Notes: generated from the sequence alone by a model not told the origin. Shown: positions 1 through 6,095, counted from the first letter of the stretch. The stretch is DNA of 7,451 bases from Bacillota bacterium (GCA_017398165.1 JAFQHB010000199.1:1-7451), one strand, 5' to 3'. Program-made: numbers and translations.

Positions 1-537
1 GAACAGCATCGCCGCCAGAATACAAAAACCACCGCCCACTGTGACGTGCAGTGCTTTCTGCGCGCCCAGGCGGGGATTTTCCTTCTCATACCAGAATCCG
101 ATCAGCAGGAACGAAGAAACCGAAGTCAGCTCCCAGAACAAATACAGGCAGATCAAATTGGTAGAGGTGCAGACACCCAGCATCGCACCCATAAAAAGCA
201 TAATAAAGGTATAGAAATTACCCAGCCGCTCGTGGTGATGCAGATAGAATATCGAATAAATCATCACCATCAGGCCAATGCCGGTGATCAGCAGCACGAA
301 AAGCATAGACAGCCCATCCAGACGCACTGCCCAATCAATACCCAGAGTCGACATCCACGTCACCCGGGATGCTATTACCTCGCCGGCATTCACGCGCGGC
401 AGCAGCGAAAGAAACGTGCCAAACAGCGTCAGCGGCACCAGACAAGCCGCCCAGCCGACCTTGCTGCCAAGAAGCTTACTGAGCAGCGGCATCAATATCG
501 CCGCAGCAAAAGGCAACAGAACCAAACCTAAGAGCAT
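1..537 (-). CDS. mrpA: Na+/H+ antiporter subunit A (MrpA/MnhA), N-terminal part
   Basis: Reading the minus strand from ATG at 537 gives 179 codons open to base 1, so the gene is cut by the window edge; full MrpA proteins are several times longer. The product is a membrane protein of the proton-conducting-transporter family (related to NuoL), the large subunit of the Mrp complex that exchanges cytoplasmic Na+ for H+. Seen: hydrophobic segments at about residues 1-21, 28-47, 76-98, 108-132 and 163-179; the family motif LDGLS at 73-77; the block FWELTSVSSFLLIGFW at 134-149; and HVTVGGG at 164-170. Glu136 in that block matches the membrane glutamate needed for proton transfer in this superfamily. 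A strong Shine-Dalgarno (542-551) fixes the start. The rest of the mrp operon should lie beyond base 1. A NuoL- or hydrogenase-type homologue is the main alternative; the segment resembles MrpA more closely. Confidence 0.86.
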   Translation of the reverse strand, partial: MLLGLVLLPFAAAILMPLLSKLLGSKVGWAACLVPLTLFGTFLSLLPRVNAGEVIASRVTWMSTLGIDWAVRLDGLSMLFVLLITGIGLMVMIYSIFYLHHHERLGNFYTFIMLFMGAMLGVCTSTNLICLYLFWELTSVSSFLLIGFWYEKENPRLGAQKALHVTVGGGFCILAAMLF

Positions 538-541
538 ATTA

Positions 542-551
542 TCACACCTCC
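542..551 (-). promoter_or_regulatory. Shine-Dalgarno of mrpA
   Basis: On the minus strand GGAGGTGTGA precedes the ATG at 537. GGAGGT ends 8 bases before the start codon. This near-perfect match to the anti-Shine-Dalgarno sequence decides the mrpA start. Confidence 0.88.
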
Positions 552-573
552 GTCTTTATGCACACGCCAGGCT

Positions 574-653
574 CCGGGCCCGGCATTTATCCGACAGATA
601 TCATACGGCACAGCCCGCGGGCCGCCATATGGCCAAAACGGTAATTTATACCG
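574..653. repeat. Cluster of four inverted repeats in the mrpA leader
   Basis: Four short palindromic elements lie within 80 bases just upstream of mrpA: CCGGGCCCGG at 574-583, GCCCGCGGGC at 613-622, GCCATATGGC at 624-633, and CGGTA/TACCG arms at 639-643 and 649-653. The first three are perfect 10-base palindromes. The second and third are separated by one base. They could be operator sites or stems in the untranslated mRNA of mrpA. No regulator can be named from sequence alone. Confidence 0.5.
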
Positions 654-910
654 GCAATGCTGATATAATAATGTAAATACACGTTAAGGAACTGCCCCGA
701 AATATATGTATCACGGCCTATCCCCGGCTATGTATTCGCATTATTATACATCGCAGCATCATATATCAGCAGCCGCCCCACAGCATCGGTGATCAATCCC
801 AGATGCCATTATAATAATGAAGAAAGAGAACAACGGGCGTCCTCACGGCTTTTGGGGTGGCTATTCGGGCAAGAGGAAAAAACTCCCCCATTATTCAAAT
901 ATAATTTATA

Positions 911-931
911 GCTATAAGTATAGCACTTTTT
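911..931 (+). repeat. A/T-rich inverted repeat followed by T-run
   Basis: GCTATAAGTATAGC (911-924) can fold as a 5 bp stem with a 4-base loop, followed by AC and five T (927-931). It resembles a weak terminator on the plus strand, but no transcript is known upstream. On the minus strand the same bases contain TGCTATACT, an extended -10-like box that could belong to an mrpA promoter, although its -35 region is poor. The function is unresolved. Confidence 0.25.
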
Positions 932-1078
932 ATTAAAATATTATAGTACTTCCGGCAAAAATTTTCCTATGCCTTTATAATTTTTTGTATTTCTCACCCT
1001 CAAAACACCGCCCGACACGAAATTCTGCTGCCGTATAAATTTTTTTGCCCATTATATAAAAAATCTGCACACTTACTA

Positions 1079-1107
1079 TTTACATCGACACGCGACTATG
1101 CTATAAT
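1079..1107 (+). promoter_or_regulatory. Sigma-70/SigA promoter of rpmE
   Basis: TTTACA at 1079-1084 matches the -35 consensus at 5 of 6 positions. TATAAT at 1102-1107 is a perfect -10 box. The spacer is exactly 17 bases. Transcription should start near 1112-1115, leaving a leader of about 80 bases before the rpmE ATG. This is the strongest promoter visible in the window. Confidence 0.85.
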
Positions 1108-1111
1108 TTAA

Positions 1112-1189
1112 GGGCTATTGAGCTGTATCACAGCAAGCCTATAATCAGGATGTTATTCAGGATAAGGTTTCAGCAGAAAGAGGTGAAAC
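1112..1189 (+). promoter_or_regulatory. Structured rpmE leader, candidate L31 autoregulatory element
   Basis: Two hairpins can form in the predicted leader. The first sits at the 5' end of the transcript: GGGCT (1112-1116) pairs with AGCCT (1136-1140) and encloses GCTGT/ACAGC (1122-1126 with 1130-1134, loop ATC), with an asymmetric internal loop. The second pairs GTTTCA (1167-1172) with TGAAAC (1184-1189). Its 11-base loop and 3' arm contain the Shine-Dalgarno region AAAGAGGTGA (1177-1186), three bases before the ATG at 1192. ATCAGGAT/ATTCAGGAT near-repeats lie between the stems. Leader RNAs for L31 are known in several bacterial groups; matching this one to a known class is inference. Confidence 0.5.
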
Positions 1190-1191
1190 GA

Positions 1192-1395
1192 ATGAAGGAA
1201 GGTATCCATCCTCAGTACAACGAGATCGAGGTAACTTGCGCCTGCGGCAACAAATTTATGTCCGGCTCGACTTCCCGCGAGATCAAGGTGGAAGTTTGCT
1301 CCAAATGCCATCCCTTCTACACCGGCAGCAAACGCCTTATGGTTGAGGCCGGCGGCCAGGTAGATAAATTCAAGAAAAAATATGGCATTAAATAA
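1192..1395 (+). CDS. rpmE: 50S ribosomal protein L31, zinc-binding type
   Basis: This 67-residue protein is part of the large ribosomal subunit, located at the central protuberance near the subunit interface. The length is typical of the family. Cys16, Cys18, Cys36 and Cys39 form the zinc-binding set of the C+ form, within the motifs CACG and CSKCHPFYTG, which are L31 signatures. The C-terminus is basic (DKFKKKYGIK). An in-frame extension to 1150 is possible, but ATG 1192 is preferred: it gives the conserved MKEGIHP start and follows AAAGAGGTGA (1177-1186). The gene has its own promoter (1079-1107) and is followed by a strong hairpin (1454-1482), so it can be transcribed alone. Having the zinc form suggests a zinc-free paralogue (RpmE2) might exist elsewhere, but nothing here shows one. 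Confidence 0.97.
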   Translation: MKEGIHPQYNEIEVTCACGNKFMSGSTSREIKVEVCSKCHPFYTGSKRLMVEAGGQVDKFKKKYGIK

Positions 1396-1413
1396 AATTC
1401 TTCGATATTGCAT

Positions 1414-1436
1414 CAGCCTATCCGCCCGATAGTCTG
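1414..1436 (+). repeat. Small hairpin downstream of rpmE
   Basis: CTATC (1418-1422) pairs with GATAG (1428-1432) around loop CGCCC. CAG/CTG (1414-1416 with 1434-1436) can extend the stem past one mismatch. It lies between the rpmE stop and the main terminator. It has no T-run, so it may serve mRNA 3' stability rather than termination. Confidence 0.35.
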
Positions 1437-1453
1437 GCTTCGGAGGCATTTGT

Positions 1454-1482
1454 GAGCGCAGAACCACGGTTCTGCGCTCTTT
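1454..1482 (+). terminator. Intrinsic terminator-like hairpin after rpmE
   Basis: GAGCGCAGAAC (1454-1464) and GTTCTGCGCTC (1469-1479) form a perfect 11 bp stem around the loop CACG, followed directly by TTT then C. The stem is very strong, but the T-tract is only three bases. Termination may therefore be partial, letting some rpmE transcripts continue into the DUF1385-prfA-prmC genes, for which no clear separate promoter is visible. Confidence 0.7.
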
Positions 1483-1537
1483 CAATACCTGTACCAATAT
1501 TTCAATACCTGTACAGGTACCTGATGTACCAATATTT
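1480..1537. repeat. Direct and inverted repeat patch before the DUF1385 gene
   Basis: TTTCAATACCTGTAC occurs twice with a 20-base period (1480-1494 and 1500-1514). GTACCAATATTT also occurs twice (1491-1502 and 1526-1537). The second copy carries a perfect 14-base palindrome, TACCTGTACAGGTA (1506-1519), which overlaps a second palindrome, CAGGTACCTG (1514-1523). The patch sits between the rpmE hairpin and the DUF1385 ribosome binding site. It could be an operator for a dimeric regulator or the trace of a local tandem duplication. Confidence 0.6.
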
Positions 1538-1587
1538 TGTGATAGCATAATCCAACTTCTTTAATCCCCAATAAAGGAGGGACAAAG

Positions 1588-2604
1588 TTGACCAATAATA
1601 ATTCCACCAAACCACAGGAGTATTTCGGCGGTCAGGCGCTGATAGAGGGCGTAATGATGCAGGGCAGCGGCGGCTATTGTATGGCCTCGCGCTCGGCCGA
1701 TGGCCGCATCGTCTACCAAAACGGCAGCCGCAGGGCGCTGAAGGCACGCCATCCGTTCTTCGGCCTGCCTTTCATCCGCGGCGTAGTATCTTTCTGTGAG
1801 TCAATGTATGTAGGCTTTTCTTCTCTGGCGTGGTCGGCCTTCCAATCCGGCGAGGAAGAAGAGGAAAAGATGACCTGGAAAGATATGGCCATCGCCATCA
1901 TCAGCGCTCTGGTGCTGACTATCGTTTTCTTCGTCGTATTGCCGGTATTCGCAGCCTCCTTCACGCTGGAGTATCTGGGTCCCTTTGGCCGCAGCCTGAC
2001 GGAGGGTCTGATCCGCGTGGCGCTTTTCCTGGGCTATGTGCTGGCCATCAGCCGCATCCCGGATATCCACCGCGTATTCCAATACCACGGCGCCGAGCAT
2101 AAAACAATCAACTGCTGGGAGGCCGGCCTGCCGCTTACCGTAGAAAATGTACAGGCGCAAACCCGGCTGAATTGCCGCTGCGGCACCAGCTTCATCCTGA
2201 TGAGCATGATAATTATGGTCATCACCTTTACTTTCATCGGTAATACCGACGTGCTGGGGCGCATCCTCACCAAGATCGCAGCCATGCCGGTGATCACCGG
2301 TATCGCGTATGAGATATTCCGCCTGCCGCTGCGCTACCCGGATAACCTGATAGTACGCGCTCTCACCACCCCCGGTCTGTGGCTGCAGCACCTGACGACC
2401 CAGGAGCCCGACCCCGATCAGATCGAGGTCGCCCTGACCGCCCTGCTGCTGGTACCGGGCTTCCCCGGCGCAGAGTATAACGACCTGCCGCCCAACACCA
2501 TCAGCGAAGCAGACCTGAACGCTGAAACCAACGCACAAACCAATACACCACCGGCACAGCAGGCCGCGCCTGCCGCTGCCACACCGAATACGGAGGGAAT
2601 ATAA
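1588..2604 (+). CDS. DUF1385 (YqhQ-like) conserved membrane protein
   Basis: This 338-residue protein has no established biochemical function that I know of. Seen: the family N-terminal block GGQALIEGVMMQG at 14-26; an acidic stretch EEEEEE at 89-94 (with one G before it); hydrophobic segments at about 99-123, 139-157 and 201-219; HGAEHK at 167-172 followed by NCWEAG; and CRCGTSF at 196-202. The His, Glu and Cys residues of the last two motifs could form a metal site, which is inference. The C-terminal tail (about 305-338) is rich in Ala, Asn, Thr and Pro and looks disordered. The start is TTG at 1588: AAAGGAGG (1573-1580) lies 7 bases upstream, and the next ATGs fall inside the conserved block. 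The stop directly abuts the prfA ATG, so the two are probably co-translated. Linkage to rpmE, prfA and prmC is common in Bacillota and hints at a housekeeping role. Confidence 0.92.
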   Translation: MTNNNSTKPQEYFGGQALIEGVMMQGSGGYCMASRSADGRIVYQNGSRRALKARHPFFGLPFIRGVVSFCESMYVGFSSLAWSAFQSGEEEEEKMTWKDMAIAIISALVLTIVFFVVLPVFAASFTLEYLGPFGRSLTEGLIRVALFLGYVLAISRIPDIHRVFQYHGAEHKTINCWEAGLPLTVENVQAQTRLNCRCGTSFILMSMIIMVITFTFIGNTDVLGRILTKIAAMPVITGIAYEIFRLPLRYPDNLIVRALTTPGLWLQHLTTQEPDPDQIEVALTALLLVPGFPGAEYNDLPPNTISEADLNAETNAQTNTPPAQQAAPAAATPNTEGI

Positions 2605-3672
2605 ATGCTGGCAAAACTGGCCGAGCTGGAAGAAAAATACGTCACACTGACAGAAGACATCGCCAAGCCCGAGATCATCGCCGATCAGGCTACCTGGCAA
2701 AAACTGATGCGCGCCCACGCCGATATCGAGCCTGTAGTCACCGCCTACCGCGCATATAAAGCCGCGCTGACCGGCATCGAAGACGCCAAAAGCATCCTGG
2801 CCGAAGAAAAAGACGAAGATCTGCGTGAGCTGGCCGAGGTAGAGCTGGATGAGCAAAAAGAAGCTGCCGCCCACCTGGAGCAGGAGCTGAAGATACTGCT
2901 GCTGCCCAAAGACCCCAATGACGATAAGAACGTTATTCTGGAGATACGCGCCGGTACCGGTGGCGATGAAGCAGGCCTCTTCGCCGGGGATCTGCAGAAG
3001 ATGTACAGCCGCTACGCCGACCGTATGGGCTGGCGTCAGGAGGTGCTTTCCTCCAGCTATACCGATCTCGGTGGCATCAAGGAAATGGTCATTCTGATCG
3101 AAGGCCGCGGCGCCTACAGCAAACTGAAATTCGAAAGCGGCGTCCACCGCGTACAGCGCGTCCCCGAGACCGAATCCAGCGGCCGTATCCATACCTCGGC
3201 CGCTACCGTAGCCGTACTGCCCGAGGCCGAAGAAGTAGAGCTGGAGTTTGCCCCCGGCGATATCCGTGTCGACCTGTTCTGCGCCAGCGGCCCCGGCGGC
3301 CAGTGCGTCAATACCACGCAGAGCGCCGTCCGCCTGACGCACATCCCTACCGGCATCGTGGTAAGCTGTCAGGATGAGAAAAACCAGCATAAAAACCGCG
3401 AAAAGGCCGAAAAAGTACTGCGCGCTCGCGTGCTGGAGAAAATGCAGCAGGAAGCCCACGGCTCCGAGGCCGAGCAGCGCAAGAGTATGGTCGGCAGCGG
3501 CGACCGTTCCGAGCGTATCCGCACTTACAACTTCCCGCAGGGGCGCGTCACCGATCACCGCATCGGCCTGACACTGCACAAGCTGGACGCCATCCTGCAG
3601 GGCTTCATCGATGAGATCATCGAGGCGCTGATCACCACCGATCAGGCCGAGAAGCTGAAAACCGCAGGCTGA
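2605..3672 (+). CDS. prfA: Peptide chain release factor 1 (RF1)
   Basis: RF1 recognises UAG and UAA in the ribosomal A site and triggers release of the finished peptide. The 355-residue length is normal. Seen: an N-terminal helical, charged region (about 1-100); the conserved EIRAGTGGDEA block at 113-123; the stop-codon recognition tripeptide Pro187-Glu188-Thr189 (the PxT motif of RF1, not the SPF motif of RF2); and the catalytic GGQ at 231-233 in GPGGQCVNTT. The residue after GGQ is Cys; this position varies between species. The ATG at 2605 follows the DUF1385 stop without a gap, and its Shine-Dalgarno GGAGGG (2592-2597) lies inside the DUF1385 coding sequence. The next gene encodes the methyltransferase for Gln233. 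Confidence 0.98.
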   Translation: MLAKLAELEEKYVTLTEDIAKPEIIADQATWQKLMRAHADIEPVVTAYRAYKAALTGIEDAKSILAEEKDEDLRELAEVELDEQKEAAAHLEQELKILLLPKDPNDDKNVILEIRAGTGGDEAGLFAGDLQKMYSRYADRMGWRQEVLSSSYTDLGGIKEMVILIEGRGAYSKLKFESGVHRVQRVPETESSGRIHTSAATVAVLPEAEEVELEFAPGDIRVDLFCASGPGGQCVNTTQSAVRLTHIPTGIVVSCQDEKNQHKNREKAEKVLRARVLEKMQQEAHGSEAEQRKSMVGSGDRSERIRTYNFPQGRVTDHRIGLTLHKLDAILQGFIDEIIEALITTDQAEKLKTAG

Positions 3673-4499
3673 TGCTGCATCTGAAAGACCTCTATCATCA
3701 GCTCGCCGCCCTGCTGCCCGACGCCGGACACGAAGCCCGCTGGCTTTTCGCCCATTTCCTCGGTGTCAGCAAGAGCGAGCTGCCGCTAATAGGCGACCGC
3801 ATCATCACGGCAGAGCAGGAAGCAGCCCTGCGCGATGCTTTCCGACGCCGTGCTGCCGGTGAGCCGCTGCAATACATCACCGGCCTGCAGCCTTTTTGGG
3901 ATCTCGATCTGATAGTCTCACCCGCCGTCCTCATCCCCAGATGGGACAGCGAAAGCCTGCTGGAGCGCGCCCTCACCCTGCTGCCGTCCGATGCCCCGGC
4001 CGAGGTCGCCGATGTCTGTACCGGCAGCGGCGCACTGGCGCTGGTCATCAAGGCCGAACGCCCGCAGGCAGCAGTAGCCGCCTGCGATATCAGCGAGGAT
4101 GCACTGGATATCGCCCGCCGCAACGCCGCCAAATACAGCCTTGATATCACTTTTTATCAGGGTGATTTGCTGGCGGCCCTACCCCCGGGCGCACGATACG
4201 ATCTGCTGATCTGCAACCCTCCCTATATCCGGGATGATGCCGTCCTCCCCGCCGACGTGCTGCACGAGCCGCACTCCGCCCTCTTTGCCGGGGCCGACGG
4301 TCTGGATTTTTACCGCCGCCTGACGGCCGAGGGCGTGACCGACCGGCTGCATCCCGGCGGTCATCTACTGCTGGAGATCGGCTGCGAGCAGGCCGCCGCA
4401 GTCAGTCTGCTGCTGGCCGGGGCAGGCCTGCAAAACATCGAGGTCGGTCAGGATCTGGCCGGGCTTGACCGCTGGGTACTGGCCCAAAAGCCGGAGTAA
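3672..4499 (+). CDS. prmC: Release factor glutamine N5-methyltransferase
   Basis: PrmC (HemK) uses S-adenosylmethionine to methylate the glutamine of the GGQ motif in release factors, which improves termination. The 275-residue length is normal. Seen: an N-terminal helical domain (about 1-75); EPLQYITG at 64-71; a variant IPRWDSE at 88-94 where IPRPxTE-like sequences are usual; SAM-binding motif I as DVCTGSG at 114-120; acidic Asp139 after the second strand; and the catalytic NPPYI at 182-186 that binds the glutamine amide. The ATG shares its A with the prfA stop (TGATG, one-base overlap), indicating translational coupling of RF1 and its modifying enzyme. A 79-base gap follows before the next gene, with no clear terminator. 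Confidence 0.95.
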   Translation: MLHLKDLYHQLAALLPDAGHEARWLFAHFLGVSKSELPLIGDRIITAEQEAALRDAFRRRAAGEPLQYITGLQPFWDLDLIVSPAVLIPRWDSESLLERALTLLPSDAPAEVADVCTGSGALALVIKAERPQAAVAACDISEDALDIARRNAAKYSLDITFYQGDLLAALPPGARYDLLICNPPYIRDDAVLPADVLHEPHSALFAGADGLDFYRRLTAEGVTDRLHPGGHLLLEIGCEQAAAVSLLLAGAGLQNIEVGQDLAGLDRWVLAQKPE

Positions 4500-4578
4500 C
4501 ACCACAAGCCACAGTCCCCACCGTCAATTCACCAATTTTCTGATCTGACAAGACACTAATGAAAGGAAGCGATCTGCC

Positions 4579-5592
4579 GTGGAAACACGCATAATTGACT
4601 ATTTTGCCGCCAAATCGGTCGGTGATGCCGCCGAGCTGCTGCGCCGCGGTGAGACGGTCGCTTTCCCGACGGAAACGGTCTACGGTCTGGGCGCCAATGC
4701 CCTCGATCCCGGTGCCGTAGCCAGGATTTATGCCGCCAAAGGCCGCCCCTCCGACAACCCCCTGATCGTCCATATCGCCGATACCGCCCAGGCTGATGAG
4801 CTGGCCGAGGTATCCGATCTGGCACGGCAGCTGATGGCGGCATTCTGGCCGGGGCCGCTGACGCTGGTACTCCCCGCCCGGCCCTGCATCCCCCGCATTG
4901 TCACCGGGGGGCTGGATACCGTGGGCATCCGGATGCCGGCGCACCCCGCGGCCCTGCTGATGCTGCGCGAGGCCGGTGTGCCGGTAGCCGCGCCCAGCGC
5001 CAATCTCTCCGGCCGCCCCAGCCCCACCACTGCCGATCACGTGTGGGAGGATCTCTCCGGCCGCATCCCGCTGATAATCAACGGCGGTGCGGCCATATCC
5101 GGCCTGGAATCGACCGTACTTGATCTGACGTCCCCCGTACCGGCGATACTGCGCCCCGGTGTCATCACCGCCGAGGCTCTCGCCCCTTTCATCCCCGGCA
5201 TCAGCGAGGAAACCCGCCTGCCGGACGGCGGCGTGGCACGCGCCCCCGGGATGAAATACCGCCACTACGCCCCCAAAGCGCAGGTGATCCTCTGCCGGCC
5301 GCAGGATATCTACGATACCTACTGCCGCACGCTGCAGCAGTTCTTCGCCGCCGGCAATACCGAGCCGAAGATCGCCGTGCTGGCCACTATGCAGGGGCTC
5401 ACCGGTATGGCCAAGGCCGAGCATTGTTTCCTGCTGGGCGAAAACCCCGAGGAAGCCGCCCAAAACCTCTTTGCCGCCCTGCGCTGGACGGATGAGATCA
5501 ACGCCGATCTGGTGTTGGCCGAGAGCTTCCCCGAAAAAGGCGTCGGCATCGCCCTGATGAACCGCCTGAAGAAAGCTGCCAAGGCTCTCTGA
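4579..5592 (+). CDS. ywlC: L-threonylcarbamoyladenylate synthase, Sua5 type (YwlC)
   Basis: The enzyme makes threonylcarbamoyl-AMP from threonine, bicarbonate and ATP, the first step of t6A formation at position 37 of ANN-decoding tRNAs. The 337-residue length fits the two-domain Sua5 form rather than the short TsaC/YrdC form. Seen: a YrdC domain (about 10-200) with PTETVYGLG at 30-38, KGRP at 54-57, NPL at 60-62, WPGPLTLVL at 90-98 and SANLSG at 140-145; a linker PGMKYRHYAPK at 223-233, typical of Sua5; and a C-terminal Rossmann-like domain (about 234-337). The start is GTG at 4579 with AAAGGAAG upstream. An ATG at 4559 is out of frame and soon stops. The TsaD, TsaB and TsaE partners are not in this window. 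Confidence 0.95.
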   Translation: METRIIDYFAAKSVGDAAELLRRGETVAFPTETVYGLGANALDPGAVARIYAAKGRPSDNPLIVHIADTAQADELAEVSDLARQLMAAFWPGPLTLVLPARPCIPRIVTGGLDTVGIRMPAHPAALLMLREAGVPVAAPSANLSGRPSPTTADHVWEDLSGRIPLIINGGAAISGLESTVLDLTSPVPAILRPGVITAEALAPFIPGISEETRLPDGGVARAPGMKYRHYAPKAQVILCRPQDIYDTYCRTLQQFFAAGNTEPKIAVLATMQGLTGMAKAEHCFLLGENPEEAAQNLFAALRWTDEINADLVLAESFPEKGVGIALMNRLKKAAKAL

Positions 5593-5625
5593 GCCTGACA
5601 CCGCCCTTACACGTTTACATTAAGT

Positions 5626-5653
5626 AGATACATTATTTAAGGAGATACATTAT
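5626..5653 (+). repeat. 11-base direct repeat spanning the ywlE start
   Basis: AGATACATTAT occurs at 5626-5636 and again at 5643-5653, offset by 17 bases. The second copy overlaps the Shine-Dalgarno AAGGAG (5639-5644) and the first two bases of the start codon. It looks like a small local duplication and may have no function. Confidence 0.6.
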
Positions 5654-6095
5654 GCGGATACTTTTCGTATGCACCGGCAATACCTGCCGCAGCCCTATGG
5701 CCGAGGCTCTTTGCCAACACTACCTGCCCGATGTCGAGGCACTCTCGGCCGGCGTCGGCGCAGTACCCGGGCTGGCCGCCAGCATCGGTGCCAGTGATGC
5801 CATGCAGCAGCGCGGACTCAATATAGACCATCACCGCAGCCGGGCGCTTTCCTCCTATCTGCTGGCCGATGTCGATCTGGTGCTGTGTATGGGCGCCGGC
5901 CACAAGCAGGTCATCCTGCAGGCACTGCCCGAATACGCCGATAAAGTCTTTACTCTGGCCGAATACGTCGGCGAGGAAGGCGATATTGCCGATCCCTGGG
6001 GCGGCGATGCCGAGGAATATCAGGCCTGCGCCGATCAAATCGAGTTTTTGATCAAAAAGCTGGCACAAAAATTGGAGGAAAATCCCCAGCAATAG
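5652..6095 (+). CDS. ywlE: Low-molecular-weight phosphatase, YwlE-like (likely protein-arginine phosphatase)
   Basis: This 147-residue cytoplasmic phosphatase has the LMW-PTP fold. Seen: the N-terminal P-loop CTGNTCRS with nucleophile Cys7 and phosphate-binding Arg13 (CX5R), and the general-acid loop DPWGG with Asp114. Thr11 inside the P-loop is the residue that gives Bacillus YwlE its preference for phospho-arginine; classical tyrosine phosphatases usually carry a bulkier residue such as Ile there. The substrate is therefore probably protein phospho-arginine made by an McsB-type kinase, though no McsB is in this window. AAGGAG (5639-5644) lies 7 bases before the ATG. Position between ywlC and rpiB matches the Bacillus order. 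A tyrosine phosphatase acting on polysaccharide kinases is the alternative. Confidence 0.9.
   Translation: MRILFVCTGNTCRSPMAEALCQHYLPDVEALSAGVGAVPGLAASIGASDAMQQRGLNIDHHRSRALSSYLLADVDLVLCMGAGHKQVILQALPEYADKVFTLAEYVGEEGDIADPWGGDAEEYQACADQIEFLIKKLAQKLEENPQQ

Larger units (their letters stand above)
552..1078. other. Divergent intergenic spacer between mrpA and rpmE, no gene seen
   Basis: About 530 bases separate the mrpA ribosome binding site from the rpmE promoter. Neither strand has a reading frame with a plausible start, ribosome binding site and recognisable protein. Composition changes from mixed or G/C-rich palindromic sequence (570-660) to very A/T-rich sequence (about 890-1078). Many TATAAT-like boxes occur on the minus strand (for example 743-748, 808-813 and 940-945). 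None has a good -35 box at 16-18 bases, so I cannot name the mrpA promoter. A long mrpA leader, a small RNA or a riboswitch could lie here, but I recognised no known RNA family. Confidence 0.6.

Noticed and set aside
46..676. Two overlapping plus-strand open frames near the left edge
   Set aside because: They are rich in His, Gln and Arg and resemble no protein; the minus strand encodes a clear MrpA with a good ribosome binding site.
831..890. G-rich stretch in the spacer as a c-di-GMP, c-di-AMP or TPP riboswitch
   Set aside because: Short pieces recall riboswitch cores on either strand, but the conserved elements do not occur together in the right order, so no class could be assigned.
1480..1537. 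Repeat patch as a CRISPR array or insertion-sequence end
   Set aside because: The 15- and 12-base repeat units occur only twice each, with no regular unique spacers, no transposase and no target-site duplication.
1801..3579. Long open frame of 592 codons on the minus strand opposite the DUF1385 gene and prfA
   Set aside because: It lies antisense to two well-supported genes, has no ribosome binding site or recognisable domain, and is explained by strong G/C third-position bias of the real genes.
4559..4594. Eleven-codon reading frame from ATG 4559 that overlaps the ywlC GTG start out of frame
   Set aside because: It has no ribosome binding site of its own and no attenuator features nearby; the AAAGGAAG that follows this ATG serves the GTG start.
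4402..5601. Open frame of 399 codons on the minus strand opposite ywlC and the end of prmC
   Set aside because: Antisense to a clear Sua5 protein, low-complexity Gly/Ala/Arg-rich translation, no family resemblance; a composition artefact.
5614..5639. TTTACA and A/T-rich sequence before ywlE as a promoter
   Set aside because: The only -10-like boxes lie at 11 or 14 bases spacing, too short for a sigma-70 promoter.
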